DNA from: Flavobacterium circumlabens
Lineage (GTDB): Bacteria > Bacteroidota > Bacteroidia > Flavobacteriales > Flavobacteriaceae
Reading direction: 5' to 3'
DNA: 64,000 nucleotides
NCBI RefSeq assembly: GCF_004345565.1
Contig: NZ_SLWA01000001.1
Span: forward strand, 31,793 to 95,792
In this document: one piece after another, positions 32,879 to 40,489 of the stretch
Layout: every line of letters starts with the position of its first letter
Position numbering within the stretch: the stretch's first letter is position 1
Notes under the pieces: generated by a model
Database searches by the model: none
The model's input: the letters and a program-made list of their open reading frames with translations, nothing else
What the model was told of the DNA's origin: nothing
Program-made: the position numbers and the translations under genes

Positions 32879-33520
32879 TTAAAGTTGTTTAGTAGCATTG
32901 TGATTCTTTTTAAGGGCAGCACGATATTCATACAGAATAATTTTAAAATCATCCAGCATCTCATTGCTCAACTCAGACGGATGAAAAGTATCATATCCTT
33001 CCTTATAGTCCTTTTTCTCTTTTCTGCCTCTTAAATTTCTTTCTTTGTCAATGATATAAACATAGGAGGTTCCTAAATCATCGTTCAGCTTTCCTTTTAA
33101 ATTTAGCTGCTTATAAAAGGTTTTGATTTCATCAGGTGAAGCGAAAATAAAATTCCACCCTGAGACATCTGTAAAGGGCTTTAATGCATCTACGAGTTTC
33201 TGAGCTTCTTTTTCTGTCCCTAACGGACAAAGCACCACAAACTGAAGATCTTCAAAACCATGGTACCGTTTATAAATCTTTTCATTTAAATTGAAATAAT
33301 TACCACGATTGTTTAAAATATCAGCACCTGAAAAACCCAAAACCGTTATCTTTTTATCCAGGGATACTTTTTTGCCGTCTAAAGATTTCCAATTGCCAAA
33401 ATCAGCAATCTTAGGTGTTATGACGGGGAGCTTTGTAAAACTATTTACTCCGGATGCAAAAAACAAATAGGCAACGATTGGCAAAACAAAAAGTACGAAG
33501 AGAACGATATTTTTTTTCAT
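32879..33520 (-). CDS. SCO-like thioredoxin-fold protein lacking the copper-binding cysteines
   Basis: 213 aa from an ATG that gives a normal membrane anchor (NIVLFVLFVLPIVAYLFFA). An upstream TTG at 33568 lies inside a terminator hairpin and is rejected. The domain has the SCO/peroxiredoxin order: ITPKIADFGNWKSLDGKKVSL, then a strand ITVLGFSG, a helix, FVVLCPLG, and YVYIIDKERNLRGR. Where SCO proteins have CxxxC after the first strand, this protein has FSGADILNN. It cannot bind copper or do thiol chemistry in the usual way. It lies 12 bp before true SCO1, so a scaffold or regulatory role in oxidase assembly is plausible but unproven. Confidence 0.75.
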   Translation of the reverse strand: MKKNIVLFVLFVLPIVAYLFFASGVNSFTKLPVITPKIADFGNWKSLDGKKVSLDKKITVLGFSGADILNNRGNYFNLNEKIYKRYHGFEDLQFVVLCPLGTEKEAQKLVDALKPFTDVSGWNFIFASPDEIKTFYKQLNLKGKLNDDLGTSYVYIIDKERNLRGRKEKKDYKEGYDTFHPSELSNEMLDDFKIILYEYRAALKKNHNATKQL

Positions 33521-33545
33521 TATTTCGGTAGAAGTTATTGAGGTA

Positions 33546-33553
33546 CAAAAATA
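33546..33553 (-). promoter_or_regulatory. Putative -7 element for the SCO-like/SCO1/DUF420 unit
   Basis: TATTTTTG on the minus strand, 25 nt before the chosen start. It directly follows, and touches by one base, the T-run of the terminator of the oxidase subunit genes. Confidence 0.4.
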
Positions 33554-33576
33554 AAAAAAGCTCCGCAAAACGGAGC
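33553..33576 (-). terminator. Terminator after oxidase subunit IV gene
   Basis: GCTCCG - TTTTG - CGGAGC hairpin followed by seven T on the minus strand, about 23 bp after the subunit IV stop codon. Confidence 0.88.
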
Positions 33577-33598
33577 CTCTTTTCGAATTAATATCATG

Positions 33599-33949
33599 TT
33601 AAAAATTCCATTTAATAGTAGAATCTTTAAAAACCCCATAAATATAATGTCCTTCTGTCAACAGAATAAACAATAAATATAATACCAGGAAAATAACTGG
33701 TGATACAACAGACCATCTAAGGCTGCTTTTTTCACCTTCCATGTGCATGAATGCCCATACAATATAATATGCTTTGAATATTGTTAAGATATAAAATATC
33801 CAGTTCAATAAGTTCAAACCTAAAAAATGATTAAATTCTAAACTTTCAGGCTTAATAATACCTAAAATCACTTCTACTGTAGTTACTGCAGACAATAATG
33901 CAAAAACAAACCAGATTCTTTTTGTATTTGATACGTGCTCGTGTGACAT
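33599..33949 (-). CDS. Cytochrome c oxidase subunit IV (COX4_pro/CyoD-like)
   Basis: 116 aa, three transmembrane helices (IWFVFALLSAVTTVEVILGI, LNWIFYILTIFKAYYIVWAF, SVVSPVIFLVLYLLFILL). The FKAYYIVWAFMHME segment is characteristic of small bacterial oxidase subunit IV proteins, which stabilise the haem-copper oxidase. It is the last gene of the ctaB-III-III-IV unit, 18 bp after subunit III, and ends at a strong terminator. Confidence 0.88.
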   Translation of the reverse strand: MSHEHVSNTKRIWFVFALLSAVTTVEVILGIIKPESLEFNHFLGLNLLNWIFYILTIFKAYYIVWAFMHMEGEKSSLRWSVVSPVIFLVLYLLFILLTEGHYIYGVFKDSTIKWNF

Positions 33950-33967
33950 AATAATTAAAATCTAAAA

Positions 33968-34951
33968 TTAAACTAAGTAGAAAACTGTAAATACAAATAC
34001 CCAAACTAAATCGACAAAGTGCCAGTATAAACCCACTTTCTCTACCATTTCGTAACTTCTTCTTTTTTCGTAAGTTCCAACCAACACATTAAAGAAAATA
34101 ATGATGTTAATAATGATCCCTGAAAATACGTGGAAACCGTGGAATCCTGTAATGAAGAAAAAGAAATCAGCAAATAATTTACTTCCGTATTCGTTTCTGG
34201 TTAAGTTTGCTCCTTCTACTACATATTTTGCATCGTTTAGACGAGATTCAGATTCTGCTCTTGTCAAAACTGTTTTTTTCTTTTTCGCAGTAAGATTCTC
34301 TGTTCTGATTAACAAATCGGGGTGCGCTTTAAAACCTGCCTGAATCTCAGCAACTGAATAAGTTGGTGTTGACTCTGCATCTTCCATAAACCACATACCT
34401 TCTGCTCTTGTAAGGGCTACTCTTTGTTCCGGTAATTTTACAGCAAACTCTTCAAGAGCTACTCTTTTACCTTCTTTATCCACAAACTGCAACAGGCTTC
34501 CTCCTTTTGTTTCTACTGCGCCATATTCCCCTTTAATGAAGTTTTTCCATTCCCAGGCTTGTGATCCAACGAAAATGATACCTCCAATAATAGTTAAGAA
34601 CATGTAAATTGCAACTTTTGTTTTTTTCAATTGATGACCTGCATCAACAGCCAAAACCATCGTTACAGAGGAGAAAATCAAAATAAAAGTCATTAAGGCT
34701 ACATAATACATCGGAGCCGAAACGCCGTGCATAAATGGGAAGTGAGTAAACACTTCATCAGCCAAAGGCCATGTTTCAATAAATTTAAATCTAGAAAAAC
34801 CATAAGCAGCAAGGAATCCAGAGAATGTCAGGGCATCAGATACGATAAAAAACCACATCATCATTTTACCATAACTTGCTCCTAATGGCTGGATATCTCC
34901 GCCTCCCCAAGTTTTTTCTTCGTTATTTGCAGTAGTAACTGTCGCTTCCAT
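33968..34951 (-). CDS. Cytochrome c oxidase subunit III with large hydrophilic insert
   Basis: 327 aa against about 200 for a minimal bacterial subunit III. Transmembrane helices occur at about 29-51, 80-103, 112-131, 258-288 and 300-327, with family segments KMMMWFFIVSDALTFSGF, SQAWEWKNFI, FFFFITGFHGFHVFSG and GLYWHFVDLVWVFVFTVFY. Residues about 141-255 are a charged, non-membrane insert between the SQAWEW helix and the next helix, containing LTRAE twice (180-184, 229-233) and LTRNE (250-254). Subunit III surrounds the oxygen channel of the oxidase. The neighbour upstream encodes a second, short subunit III. Confidence 0.92.
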   Translation of the reverse strand: MEATVTTANNEEKTWGGGDIQPLGASYGKMMMWFFIVSDALTFSGFLAAYGFSRFKFIETWPLADEVFTHFPFMHGVSAPMYYVALMTFILIFSSVTMVLAVDAGHQLKKTKVAIYMFLTIIGGIIFVGSQAWEWKNFIKGEYGAVETKGGSLLQFVDKEGKRVALEEFAVKLPEQRVALTRAEGMWFMEDAESTPTYSVAEIQAGFKAHPDLLIRTENLTAKKKKTVLTRAESESRLNDAKYVVEGANLTRNEYGSKLFADFFFFITGFHGFHVFSGIIINIIIFFNVLVGTYEKRRSYEMVEKVGLYWHFVDLVWVFVFTVFYLV

Positions 34952-34993
34952 AAAAGATATTCGTTAAAAAGTTCCCAAATTTACGTTTTTTTC

Positions 34994-35581
34994 TTATTTA
35001 AAGAAATATAAAAATAAAAATAAATATACCCATAATAAATCCAAAAAGTGCCAATACATCGCACCTAGTTCTATACCAAGAGTTTGAGTCGAATTGTATT
35101 TTTGTTTAAAATGATTATAAATTATAATTAAAAGTGAAATCAACCCTCCAGCCAAGTGTAATAAGTGCGTAACCGTTACCACATAAAGAAAAGTTGTAGT
35201 AATAGAACTACCTTCTCCTGTAAAATAATAACCGCTTTTTACGATTTGCCCAAAACCAGCAAACTGTAAAACTACAAATAAAATCCCTAAAGCCAATGTT
35301 CCCAAAAGCAATGTTGTAGTGGCGCTTCTGTTATCTTTCTGAATTGCTTTTTTAGCCAGATAAAAAGTCACACTGCAAGCCATAATCACCACCGTACTGT
35401 AATAAAATGCTGACGGCAGCTCGAAATTCTTCAACCAGTCTGCTCTGGATTTACTCACCACAAAGGCACTTGTAAGTCCCGCAAACATCATGGTCATACT
35501 GACCATCGCGAACAACAAAATCAGTTTTGCCGATTTTGCTTTCGTCACCTGTTCTTCGCTTATTTTCATTGTCATTTCCAT
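34994..35581 (-). CDS. Cytochrome c oxidase subunit III (short paralogue)
   Basis: 195 aa with five helices (KLILLFAMVSMTMMFAGL, FYYSTVVIMACSVTFYLA, TLLLGTLALGILFVVLQFAG, FLYVVTVTHLLHLAGGLI, and the C-terminal MYWHFLDLLWVYLFLFLYF). HLLHLAGG and YWHFLDLLW are subunit III signatures. It lacks the insert of the neighbouring paralogue. The start could be any of three in-frame ATGs (35581, 35575, 35569). Its first ATG is 3 bp after the ctaB stop. Confidence 0.92.
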   Translation of the reverse strand: MEMTMKISEEQVTKAKSAKLILLFAMVSMTMMFAGLTSAFVVSKSRADWLKNFELPSAFYYSTVVIMACSVTFYLAKKAIQKDNRSATTTLLLGTLALGILFVVLQFAGFGQIVKSGYYFTGEGSSITTTFLYVVTVTHLLHLAGGLISLLIIIYNHFKQKYNSTQTLGIELGAMYWHFLDLLWVYLFLFLYFFK

Positions 35582-35584
35582 AAC

Positions 35585-36487
35585 CTATCTTAAAAATTTA
35601 TCTACTATATATACAATTTGTAATAATGAAATATACGACACACTGACCAACATCAATGTTCTTGCAGCTTTTGCTGTGCGCAGCTGATACAGTCGTACGG
35701 CATAAAACAACATCCAAAATCCCAGCAAAAACACTAAAATCGCAGCAATTGGCGTAATAAACAATTGCCCTGTATATCCTAAAACGGGTAATAAAGAAGC
35801 GATTATCAGCCAAATGGTATACAACATAATCTGCATCGCGGTTCCTTTATCTTTTTTTCCTGTCGGAAGCATAAAGATACCTGCTTTCTCATAGTCTTCG
35901 TATAAAAACCAGCCAATTGCCCAAAAATGCGGAAATTGCCAGAAAAACTGAATCAAAAATAAAGTTCCGGCTTCTATACCGAAATCTCCTGTTGCAGCAA
36001 CCCATCCTAACATAAAAGGAATTGCCCCCGGAAAAGCCCCTACAAAAACAGATAACGAAGTTACCGTTTTTAAAGGTGTATATACGCTTGTGTATAAAAA
36101 AATTGAAATCGCGGCAAACATTGCCGATTTTGCATTTATGGTGTACAGCAACGATATCCCGATTATGGTGAGCAAACTTGCTACAGCCAAAGCCATTTTT
36201 GAAGACATACGCCCCGAAGGAACCGGACGGTTTTTGGTACGATCCATTAACGCATCTATATCTTTTTCAATTACCTGATTAAAAGCGTTTGATGCACCGA
36301 CCATGCAATAACCGCCAATTGACAGTACTGCCAGAACACTCCAGCTAAAAGGGTGTTCAGCATTTACACCTAACAAATATCCCGCAATAGAAGAAAACAA
36401 AACACTAATGGCTAAACCCGCTTTAGTGATTTCTTTGAAATCGAGAAATATTGATTTTAATGAAAATGTATTTTTAGTAGCGCTCAA
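35585..36487 (-). CDS. ctaB: Protohaem IX farnesyltransferase (haem O synthase)
   Basis: 300 aa, about eight to nine transmembrane helices. The UbiA-type prenyl-diphosphate/Mg site is NQVIEKDIDALMDRTKNRPV (N-x3-D-x2-D pattern), with a second acidic segment YEDYEKAGIFMLP. The enzyme makes haem O from haem B for the oxidase whose subunits III and IV are encoded immediately downstream. The start codon is TTG: no in-frame ATG exists near the conserved N-terminus SATKNTFSLKSIFLDFKEIT. Confidence 0.95.
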   Translation of the reverse strand: MSATKNTFSLKSIFLDFKEITKAGLAISVLFSSIAGYLLGVNAEHPFSWSVLAVLSIGGYCMVGASNAFNQVIEKDIDALMDRTKNRPVPSGRMSSKMALAVASLLTIIGISLLYTINAKSAMFAAISIFLYTSVYTPLKTVTSLSVFVGAFPGAIPFMLGWVAATGDFGIEAGTLFLIQFFWQFPHFWAIGWFLYEDYEKAGIFMLPTGKKDKGTAMQIMLYTIWLIIASLLPVLGYTGQLFITPIAAILVFLLGFWMLFYAVRLYQLRTAKAARTLMLVSVSYISLLQIVYIVDKFLR

Positions 36488-36522
36488 TATGGTGATTGTT
36501 TGAATATTTTTTTTGAGTGGTG

Positions 36523-36530
36523 CAAATGTA
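36523..36530 (-). promoter_or_regulatory. Putative -7 element for ctaB and oxidase subunits
   Basis: TACATTTG on the minus strand, 35 nt before the ctaB TTG start; no TTG -33 box at standard spacing. Confidence 0.4.
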
Positions 36531-36645
36531 CAAATTGATTATAGAATCAGAACCTATAAAATTAGATTTTTTTCAATAAAACCTTTACAAAATAAGGACT
36601 TGCAGATTTTTAACACAATCATTTCGAAAAATCTTATTAAATATC

Positions 36646-38784
36646 CTAGTAATCAAAATACCAGTTAAAGATATCAGAACGAAGTCCTATCGTAAACCAG
36701 GTGGTACTTTGCTTAAAAGTAGTTGCCGTTTCCTGTGTAGGATCAAAATTCCTGTAAATAAAACTTCCGAAGAATTTCAGATTGGTCATTGGGTTTATTA
36801 AATAACCTGCCTGAATATCTGCAATAAAAATACTTGTTTTATTACCCTGACCTACTTTTACTCCTTTGTCGTACGGACGTTTTTCGTCATAATCTTTATA
36901 AATGTTTCCACCGTAATTAAAGCTGTCTTCTGCTGTATCAAAATCCAAACCTCTGGTGCCCACAGTAAATTTGGCATCGGCATAATAACGTCCTGTATGG
37001 TAACGCCCGATTGCTACAAGCTCTTCAAAATTTCCTCCCCATTGATGCCCCATGCTTTGATTATTATGCGCATAATTAGTAAGTGGCACACTATGCGAAT
37101 ACACATACGGACGTACATGATTGTATTCGACCTGCAACAACAAATCCTTTACTTTAAACGCATTAAAGTATTTGGCACCAATTTGATATCCGATTTTATT
37201 TTTCCAGCTGTTATCGCCCGCTTTTACATCTCCGAATGAAAATTCGTCAATCAAAAGCTGACCGTATAAATTAACCTGATTGTTCCACTTGTATTTTGAA
37301 GTAATCGCTAAAAGCGCATTACCACTTTTGGAAGACGATGTAAATTCAACAGTACGATAAAAAATAATCGGATTCACGAAATTAACATCAAAACCTCTGT
37401 TATTGGTATCTGCCCAGACAACGGATTCAAAAAAGCCTAAATTCAGTTTATTCGAAACATTCCAGCTCAGATAATGATTGGCCATAAATTTTGTCGCATA
37501 TGTTCTTTCGACTGTTACATCGGGGCGAACATCTTTAAGCCACATATAGGTGTTGGTATATTTAATTTTCCAGAAGTTTGTATTAATTTTAAAATACGGA
37601 TACGGGTTCGCTCCGTCACTTTCAATCAGTGAACGATATCCATCTCCGATAAAATTTCGGCCATATCCTAATTGCAAATCAAAAAACTTGCTTGGAGCAT
37701 ACGTAATATTGGCTTCCGCTAAAGGAAAATCGTAAGCGTCTGTTTTAAATCTTTTGGCAATTCCGATTCCGGGTACAATCGCAGGATTTCCTCCTGAAGG
37801 TTTTATCGATTCTGCATAATCATTAAAATAACCTGCAAATCGTCCCTGGCTTTCAAAAATTGTGGTGGTAAAATTAATCTGTTTCCCTAAACCTCCTCTG
37901 AAATTCAGCGCTCGCGTATTCACATAAGTAGACGGATCAATATCGGATGCTTTACCCATTTGTAAATCAAGAATAGGATTTAAGGCCAGCCAATAATCTT
38001 CTCCCTGAATCTGAACCAGATTCTCATTCCAGAATTTCCTTCCTAACCAGCCGGATGTTTTTTTCTGAAGCGATTCATTTACCGCTTTTAAATTGTAATA
38101 TTTTGAAACCTCAGCATACTTATAAGGTTTGGAAGCGGTATGATTATTACTGCCTACCTGATTCATGGCTCCATCAAACTGTGCATAATAGCTATGAGAA
38201 AACGGGATATTCAGATGACTTTCGAATTCCGGGTTATTGTATTTTTTATATACAATACTATCCAGTTCCGTCATTGGCTTTTCTAACGGTTTTAAAATCT
38301 GAGCCGCTGCCAGCGCTTCTTCTGCAATCTGATCAGCACTTTTTAAAGGTATGTTTATTGTAATGGTGTATTTGGAATATGTTGGCTGTCCATTATAAGT
38401 GGATGGCTTTACTTTAGGGAATTTACCAAAAACACGTTTTGACTCCTGAACCAATAGTTCGTCTGCTGCATTTACATAAATCACTTTGAACTCTCCTTTT
38501 TCGTCCACTTCAAAAAGAACTTTCACTTCTCCTTTATAATCTGACTGTTTCAGATGCTGGGGAACTTCAAAATTATGAAAGACAAAATCCTGAACTTCTT
38601 TGTAAAAACAATTTTCCAGTTTTTTGGATTGCAAATTTTCACAATTAGGAAAAACAGGGAATTGTTCCGATGTAAAAGCAGGTGCAATGGAGGAGTTGTT
38701 ATTTTCCTGCGAAAAAGCAAATAAGGATGATAATGTAAGAATAAAAGATAAAAAAATCTTATTCACGTAGGTTTGGGTTTTCAT
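36646..38784 (-). CDS. remB: RemB-like gliding outer-membrane protein: TonB-C-like domain fused to Wzi-like barrel
   Basis: 712 aa. After the signal peptide (…SLFAFSQ), residues about 40-150 resemble the TonB C-terminal domain (FPVFPNCENL, DYKGEVKVLFEVDEKGEFKV, ESKRVFGKFPKVKPSTYNGQ, YTITINIPL). From about 190 onward it looks like a Wzi/capsule-assembly-type outer-membrane barrel (NENLVQIQGEDYWLALNPIL, LQLGYGRNFIGDGYRSL, WFTIGLRSDIFNWYFDY). Its position near deoC, vanZ-like, gcvH and sprA matches the order I recall for remB of F. johnsoniae, a gene involved in gliding. The start abuts the deoC stop, so the two are cotranscribed. Naming rests on synteny memory plus domain content. Confidence 0.7.
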   Translation of the reverse strand: MKTQTYVNKIFLSFILTLSSLFAFSQENNNSSIAPAFTSEQFPVFPNCENLQSKKLENCFYKEVQDFVFHNFEVPQHLKQSDYKGEVKVLFEVDEKGEFKVIYVNAADELLVQESKRVFGKFPKVKPSTYNGQPTYSKYTITINIPLKSADQIAEEALAAAQILKPLEKPMTELDSIVYKKYNNPEFESHLNIPFSHSYYAQFDGAMNQVGSNNHTASKPYKYAEVSKYYNLKAVNESLQKKTSGWLGRKFWNENLVQIQGEDYWLALNPILDLQMGKASDIDPSTYVNTRALNFRGGLGKQINFTTTIFESQGRFAGYFNDYAESIKPSGGNPAIVPGIGIAKRFKTDAYDFPLAEANITYAPSKFFDLQLGYGRNFIGDGYRSLIESDGANPYPYFKINTNFWKIKYTNTYMWLKDVRPDVTVERTYATKFMANHYLSWNVSNKLNLGFFESVVWADTNNRGFDVNFVNPIIFYRTVEFTSSSKSGNALLAITSKYKWNNQVNLYGQLLIDEFSFGDVKAGDNSWKNKIGYQIGAKYFNAFKVKDLLLQVEYNHVRPYVYSHSVPLTNYAHNNQSMGHQWGGNFEELVAIGRYHTGRYYADAKFTVGTRGLDFDTAEDSFNYGGNIYKDYDEKRPYDKGVKVGQGNKTSIFIADIQAGYLINPMTNLKFFGSFIYRNFDPTQETATTFKQSTTWFTIGLRSDIFNWYFDY

Positions 38785-39528
38785 TTAATATTGATTTGAG
38801 GTATTTTCTCCGTTAGCAATTGCCTTTGCTGCGGAAGTTCCGATGCGTTTTACACCTAAACGGATCATTTCTATGGCTTCATCGTAAGATCGCACGCCAC
38901 CGGCCGCTTTTACCGGCAAAGGTGATGCATTTTCCAACATCATAATAATAGCAGGGATCGTGGCTCCATTTGGCAAATTATCTTTTTTCTTAAAAAATCC
39001 GGTTGATGATTTTACAAATACAGCACTGTAATTTTCTTCTTTAAAATTTGACATTACAACATTTTTTATCAAAGCAGAAAGCTGAATAATTTCTTTATCA
39101 CTCAAAGCGGCGACTTCAATAATCCATTTTACGGTTTTATTATGTGCCAGTCCGATTTGTGTTCCGATCAGGATTTCTTCCTTCACCAGAGTAGTGTCGC
39201 CATTTTTAAAAGCTTCGTAATTGCAAACAAAATCAAGATCATCAGCGCCATTTTCAATCGCTTCGTTGGCTTCTTTTATTTTTGTTTCCAGATTTGATTT
39301 ACCTTCCGGAAAATCGATAACGGTACCAATAAGCAAAGCCGAATTGGCCTTCGTAATTAATTCTTTCGCCAGAGCAACATATTCGGGCCGAATCATAATG
39401 AGCTTAAAACTTTCTGCAATTGCCTCAGCAATCGCTTCTTTAACCACAACAAGATTTTCGGCTTCAGAAAGCCCGGCTTGTGAAGCAGTTTTTAAGTAAG
39501 TAGCATCTAAATATTGCTTAACATTCAT
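38785..39528 (-). CDS. deoC: Deoxyribose-phosphate aldolase
   Basis: 247 aa from the second ATG of the frame, giving the normal MNVKQYLDATYLK N-terminus. A longer start (39558) would run into the -7 element at 39556. DeoC cleaves 2-deoxyribose 5-phosphate to acetaldehyde and glyceraldehyde 3-phosphate in deoxynucleoside catabolism. Visible are DFPEGKS, DLDFVCNYEAF, the Schiff-base lysine segment FVKSSTGFF and the proton-relay lysine in VKAAGGVRSYDEA. It is upstream of and adjacent to the remB-like gene. Confidence 0.95.
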   Translation of the reverse strand: MNVKQYLDATYLKTASQAGLSEAENLVVVKEAIAEAIAESFKLIMIRPEYVALAKELITKANSALLIGTVIDFPEGKSNLETKIKEANEAIENGADDLDFVCNYEAFKNGDTTLVKEEILIGTQIGLAHNKTVKWIIEVAALSDKEIIQLSALIKNVVMSNFKEENYSAVFVKSSTGFFKKKDNLPNGATIPAIIMMLENASPLPVKAAGGVRSYDEAIEMIRLGVKRIGTSAAKAIANGENTSNQY

Positions 39529-39555
39529 GATTTTGAAATTACATAGCACCGGCGA

Positions 39556-39563
39556 CAAAAATA
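39556..39563 (-). promoter_or_regulatory. Putative -7 element for deoC-remB
   Basis: TATTTTTG on the minus strand, 27 nt before the chosen deoC ATG; helps decide that start. Confidence 0.42.
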
Positions 39564-39615
39564 CATTTAAAATTCAGAAAAAAATACTGTTTATTGCGCT
39601 TGATTTTCGGGCAAC

Positions 39616-39636
39616 AAAAAACCCACCGAAGCGGGT
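39616..39636 (-). terminator. Terminator with UUCG tetraloop after the vanZ-like gene
   Basis: On the minus strand ACCCGC - TTCG - GTGGGT (one G-U pair in RNA) followed by five to six T. A C(UUCG)G loop is exceptionally stable. It starts 10 bp after the stop codon. Confidence 0.85.
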
Positions 39637-39646
39637 CTTTATTTTC

Positions 39647-40030
39647 TTATATTTTATTGATTTGCTTTTTAAAAGCTATGGCTGTAAAAATTGCGGTTGT
39701 ACCTCCAATTGTATTGGCTAAAATGTCTGTGACATCTGCTGCCCTGGTGGTCGTAAAAACACTTTGCAGAATTTCTATCGTAATTCCGAAAAAAACCGAA
39801 AATATAAACGAAACGAGATAGGCTTTAAAATCATCCGCTTCTTTGCCTTTTAATTCTTTTTTGAAAAACAAAATCCAGGAAATTGTAAATCCGAAATGAA
39901 AACAGAAATGTACAATTTTATCTATGCTTGGAAAACTTACTGCAGGAATGTTACTTGAATCTGTGAGACAGAAATACGTTATAACTCCCGAACAGATTAT
40001 TGCCCAGCAAAGTAATAGTTGTTTAGGCAC
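39647..40030 (-). CDS. VanZ-like family membrane protein
   Basis: 127 aa with four hydrophobic helices ([70 protein letters not shown]). The [11 protein letters not shown] and GITIEILQ...[15 protein letters not shown] segments are typical of VanZ-like proteins, whose biochemical role is mostly unknown. The start overlaps the gcvH stop by 8 bp, so the pair is translationally coupled. A terminator follows, separating the pair from deoC. Confidence 0.85.
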   Translation of the reverse strand: MPKQLLLCWAIICSGVITYFCLTDSSNIPAVSFPSIDKIVHFCFHFGFTISWILFFKKELKGKEADDFKAYLVSFIFSVFFGITIEILQSVFTTTRAADVTDILANTIGGTTAIFTAIAFKKQINKI

Positions 40031-40403
40031 CGATTAGTTGTTTATAAGCTTCATCAGACAAAAGAGAATCAATTTCTGATGCATCAGCGATTTTTATTTT
40101 GATCATCCATCCAGCTCCGTAAGGATCAGAGTTTACCGTTTCAGGTGCACTTTCCAAACTATCATTAAAAGCAATGATTTCTCCTGTCAAAGGCAAGAAC
40201 AAATCAGAAACTGTTTTTACAGCTTCAACAGTTCCAAAAACCTCATCTTTATCAAGTGTCTGATCTAAAGTTTCTACTTCAACATACACGATGTCTCCTA
40301 ACTCTTTTTGAGCAAAATGAGTAATTCCTACAGTTGCAACGTCTCCTTCGATGCTAACCCATTCGTGATCTTTTGTGTACTTTAAATTTGCCGGTATGCT
40401 CAT
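40023..40403 (-). CDS. gcvH: Glycine cleavage system H protein
   Basis: 126 aa. The lipoyl-carrier protein shuttles the methylamine group between the P and T proteins of the glycine cleavage system. Family signatures are [32 protein letters not shown] and [14 protein letters not shown] with the lipoylated Lys63, then [10 protein letters not shown] and [11 protein letters not shown]. gcvP and gcvT are not in the window. Its neighbours are the vanZ-like gene and sprA, an order I recall from Flavobacterium. Confidence 0.97.
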   Translation of the reverse strand: MSIPANLKYTKDHEWVSIEGDVATVGITHFAQKELGDIVYVEVETLDQTLDKDEVFGTVEAVKTVSDLFLPLTGEIIAFNDSLESAPETVNSDPYGAGWMIKIKIADASEIDSLLSDEAYKQLIGA

Positions 40404-40444
40404 AATAGTTGTATTTGAAAATTGATAATTGAATATTTAAGCCA

Positions 40445-40452
40445 CAAATGTA
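40445..40452 (-). promoter_or_regulatory. Putative -7 element for gcvH
   Basis: TACATTTG on the minus strand, 41 nt before the gcvH ATG, in the short gap after sprA; no TTG at normal spacing. Confidence 0.38.
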
Positions 40453-40489
40453 ATAATCTTCCAATGAAATCTCCTTTAGAAACTCAAAA

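Noticed and set aside
33521..33568. N-terminal extension of the SCO-like gene from a TTG
   Set aside because: It would start inside the upstream terminator hairpin and put 16 polar residues before the membrane anchor.
36604..36634. AGATTTTT/AAAAATCT inverted repeat after remB
   Set aside because: AT-only short arms with a 15-nt loop in AT-rich DNA; not distinguishable from chance, so not listed as a terminator.
39529..39558. Ten-codon longer deoC start
   Set aside because: The -7 element TATTTTTG overlaps this region and the family N-terminus begins at the downstream ATG.
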